Of a DNA stretch of 64,000 bases, positions 60,984 through 64,000 are shown piece by piece; the first letter of the stretch is position 1; each line of letters starts with the position of its first letter. The stretch covers positions 11,408,802 to 11,472,801 of the forward strand of contig NC_045145.1 of assembly GCF_008831285.2 (NCBI RefSeq). Direction: 5' to 3'. This DNA comes from Nymphaea colorata (Eukaryota; Streptophyta; Magnoliopsida; Nymphaeales; Nymphaeaceae). The position numbers and the translations under genes were made by a program. Under the pieces are notes generated by a model. That model was not told the DNA's origin. It ran no database searches and was given only the letters and a program-made list of their open reading frames with translations.

Positions 60984-62660
60984 GCCGTCTCCTCCCTCTA
61001 TTTATAATAGGAGACATGCTCTCCAAATGTGTTCGATTTGGGCACATTTGTATCATGTGTGCTCTTGGGTGGCCCAAATTCCTTGACTCTTTCTTTAGTA
61101 AAATATAGATTAATGACATGTGTCTTCTAAGAATTTTAAAAACTAGAATTGTGACATGGGTGATTCATCTGGAAAGTTAGATGAGTGATATGTGTCATCT
61201 ATTTAAAGAATTATTGACTAACCTATGTTAACACCTGATTAATTTGGGTTCAGATATAGATTCATATTACGATCTAGATTTGAAAAAAAAAAATCTAGAT
61301 TGAACTATGAACAAGAATTTTGTTCTATGATTTAGATCAAAAGTCTAGATCAAGGTCTAGATTGAGGGATTTAGATTTGAAGATTTGAAATTGAAATTTT
61401 AGATCTATACCAATGCATATTACAGAGTGACGTTCTTATATTGTGATGTGAATCAAAGATATGAGATCTCGGCACCCAAACTAGGATTTGTGTGGGTTTT
61501 GTGGGCTCAAACTCAGTATTTAACAGGTGGACCTGGGCTAGATCTAATTTTGGACTCAGTTGGATGTAGGTCAAACTGACTTAGCTAAGTATGAACTGTG
61601 TTGACTTCAGTTTCAAGTAGGCTCAGACCCTATGTGTGCTTTATTAAGCTCAAGTTAGGTGCATGAACACTCTAAGCTAGGTACATGTAATTCTAAACTT
61701 GGGTTTATACAAAAAAAATACATGTATGTACGAATAACATTCTTTTCCCTTAACCCAAAATTAGGCTCTGCTAGGCTGGGTAGGTAGTCTATCCATGTTG
61801 ATATAGAGGTTGCTTCGGCATGTCAAGTTTGGCTAAAAAAATCTTCTATTTGCCCTTGAAAATCATAATTTTCAAAATTGACCAACATGATATGTGAGAG
61901 GCGAAATAGGAAACAAATAATTTGAGCTTGTATTGAGAAAGAAACATACTATTACTCTCCTTGAGTGACACTTAAATCCATCTGTGAGCTTGGATTGAAA
62001 ATTGACATTCCAAATCTCTAAAAAAATAGTTTCTAAGACACTAATAACAATGTTTGGGCATGGACACTCTAGGAGTGATTGGAAAATGACAATTGTGCCC
62101 AACTTGAGGTAGAATTGTTGACAAACATGGTTCTATCTCGAATTTAGATTGACTTGGTCGAATCAGGCATAATGGGTGATTATACATAGAAAAACGTGGA
62201 AATGGAATACCATTTCGTAGAACTGGTTATTCTTGCACTAGAATTCGCACTTAAGAGTTGGAAATGGAACTAGAAATACACTATTGACATGGACGAGAAT
62301 CTATCGTAGGTCTGATCAGGTCTGCTGGTATTCTGAAAATTAGAAATTATGAAAAAATGGGGAAATAACCCTTTCAGAACCATTTCTGAAGATTGTTGAT
62401 GACTTGTATAGATAAAAATAACCTTATTGATCTTGGGGAAAACAATTATCATGACTGCTAAAGTTGTTCTATACAATTGGAGTAGGAATGTGACAAAATG
62501 AGAATGATTAGGGGTAAAATTGTCATTTTCCTAAGTCACAACAAGCCATGGTGCTCTAAGTATGGCGTTTCCATTTGAAATTATTTTAGAAAAATCAGTT
62601 CAAAATCCCATTTAAGAGCATAAAATGGTCATTTTGACCAATACAAACTGGGTGTCTATA
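60984..62660 (-). mobile_element. Gypsy LTR copy 3, right piece (5' LTR)
   Basis: Collinear with 46930-48394 of LTR copy 2. The right edge ggtgtctata at 62660 corresponds to the minus-strand LTR start TGTAGACACC. On the minus strand TATTATAAATAGAG at about 61000 is a good TATA box. It lies some 15 bases from the hAT insertion point, so the insertion separated the promoter from its transcript start. About 230 bp around 61660-61890 have no counterpart in copy 2. Confidence 0.7.
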
Positions 62661-62960
62661 CTGAACTTAGTTGGATTGAAGGATATACGACAGAGCTAAA
62701 AAATTGCAGTTTTAGGTTTCGTTGAGCTGACTTGAGCTGGCCAAAAGGCCTGGTGAGCTGATTTTAACTACCCTCATAGACTTGTAGCGATAGGAATTAC
62801 CCTATTTGAATTAGTTCTAAATCATTACCAGAGTTTTTGAAATTTTTGACATTGAGGGGTGAAATTACCAAGGTTTGTTGAAAAGCCTATTTAAAACAAA
62901 AGATTCCCCAAAAAGCTGGTTCAGCATTATATGAGATGCTTGTTGAAACATTGTTCAGAC
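62661..62960 (-). mobile_element. Remnant of a further gypsy LTR
   Basis: aagctggtcaaagcagctgg at 44657 matches gagctggccaaaaggcctgg at 62733, with matching flanks from 62661 to about 62840. This piece therefore derives from the same LTR family as copy 1. It ends where gatgtccctag (62961) begins. Confidence 0.55.
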
Positions 62961-64000
62961 GATGTCCCTAGTCAGGACGATTCTCAAGAAACTCACGTTA
63001 AAATTTTTCATTTGATGAAAAGTTTTGATAACTCTAAATTTTGTATCCTATAGAGAAATGCCTAAGCAACCTAACTCTTGTAAAGAGTTAAAAACTTTTT
63101 TATGTTATTAAGCTCTCTACAATGAAGTTCTCTCTATTTCCAAAACATAAGCTTAGAAGTGTCATTCTCAATGTCATGGAGACTCTTATAGCGGATCTCA
63201 ATTGCTTCATGGTTTGGGGGGGGGGGGGTGACTTTTGCCATCTTTGTATGAGAACTTTGATCTAAACAATCCGTGTTTTCTAGGCAGCCACTATTGATTT
63301 TGCTTTTTGTCATTTTGCCTTTGTTTTGTGGCTTTTCTTTTCCTTTGACATTTTAGCTCTTGATTTCATTTTCTTTTTCTTATCCTTTATATGGCTGACC
63401 TTCACTGTGTAGGGGCAATACCTCATTATCTTATAGGGTACTATGGAGCCTTACTTCTTTAGTTCTTGATTCCACTTTCTTTTTCTTTTCATTTGTATGA
63501 CTGACCTTCACTTTGCAGGGGAAATACCTTACCCCCTTATAGGCTACTATGGAGCCCTACTACTTTAATAGTTGTATGTAACTTTGTTGAGCTTCCAACC
63601 CTTCATCTCATGAGTTCTCACTAGACAAAGATGTTTGTAAGCCCCAATCTTCATGGATTGAACTCAAATTGGCTTTATGGTTGCACAGTACTCATGATCA
63701 GTGATTTAGAGGAGCACTCATTTTGCAATATCGTGTGTGTTTTGTTTAGGTAAATTCTGATCTTTGTTCTTAGATATATTCCGATAGGTACTGCATCCAC
63801 TGGCCATCAGAGTTAGTGATATTTCCTAAACTTTGATTCCATCAATTTCACTAAATAGCTCATCATATTCCTGTTGAGATTTCTACTATTTGATTACTAC
63901 CAATCATTAATTAGATAATATTCTCTTTTTTGAAAAGAAATTGAGATCACATCGACATCTTCTCAACCAAGATACAAAATGTGATAGCTTAGCAAAGGAT
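62961..64000 (-). mobile_element. 3' spacer of another gypsy copy, running out of the window
   Basis: gatgtcccta at 62961 resembles the polypurine-tract junction at 48395. The later phrases (accttatag-gctactatgg-agccctactac near 63530, actagacaaagatgtttg near 63630, gaggagcactcatttt near 63710) parallel 49150-49510 and 48900. No coding sequence. A run of 13 G lies at 63216-63228. Confidence 0.55.

Noticed and set aside
63216-63228. Run of 13 G as a possible G-quadruplex or telomere-like signal
   Set aside because: It is a single homopolymer without the repeated G-tracts of a clear quadruplex or telomere array, and may be a sequencing artefact.

Overview
The window is nuclear DNA from a flowering plant. 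The evidence is AT-rich sequence packed with decayed plant transposable elements (hAT, PIF/Harbinger, FAR1-type Mutator, Ty1/copia, Ty3/gypsy of the Tat lineage), long TA/TC/AC microsatellites, and one GC-rich split gene of a plant-specific armadillo (ARM) repeat family. The high GC of that exon against AT-rich surroundings would suit a monocot, but the species cannot be fixed from the sequence alone. All coordinates of decayed elements are approximate, because stops and frameshifts interrupt nearly every reading frame.

Layout. 0-2.1 kb: a minus-strand hAT transposase pseudogene with a BED zinc finger. 3.1-5.6 kb: a four-fold tandem repeat of about 170 bp, then a cluster of hAT-like element ends and one short MITE. 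6.3-6.7 kb: a degenerate minisatellite. 8.7-10.7 kb: the only credible cellular gene, an ARM-repeat protein on the minus strand with two coding exons and a probable 8-nt deletion that breaks the frame in exon 1. 11.2-14.5 kb: a decayed PIF/Harbinger element carrying both its transposase and its Myb/SANT-like protein. 16.2-19.1 kb: LTR-like sequence with a TATA box, duplications and microsatellites. 21.7-23.7 kb: repeats and a FAR1/Mutator transposase remnant. 25.7-27.2 kb: two copia fragments pointing away from each other. 27.2-40.7 kb: a plus-strand, gag-remnant-only LTR element with LTRs of at least 2 kb. 41.6-62.7 kb: minus-strand Tat-type gypsy LTRs around a partial pol. One of these LTRs is split by a 7.3-kb hAT element (53650-60983) with recognisable terminal inverted repeats and an 8-bp target duplication that matches at 6 of 8 positions. 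62.7-64 kb: the 3' part of another gypsy copy running out of the window.

How the parts work together: they do not form a pathway. This is a gene-poor repeat region in which elements inserted into one another and decayed, flanking one gene whose coding frame appears broken. I found no novel system. The most informative points are the frameshifted ARM gene, the hAT element nested in an LTR, the loss of CpG sites between related repeats, and the recurrence of 45-55-bp minisatellites in the non-coding parts of the LTR elements.
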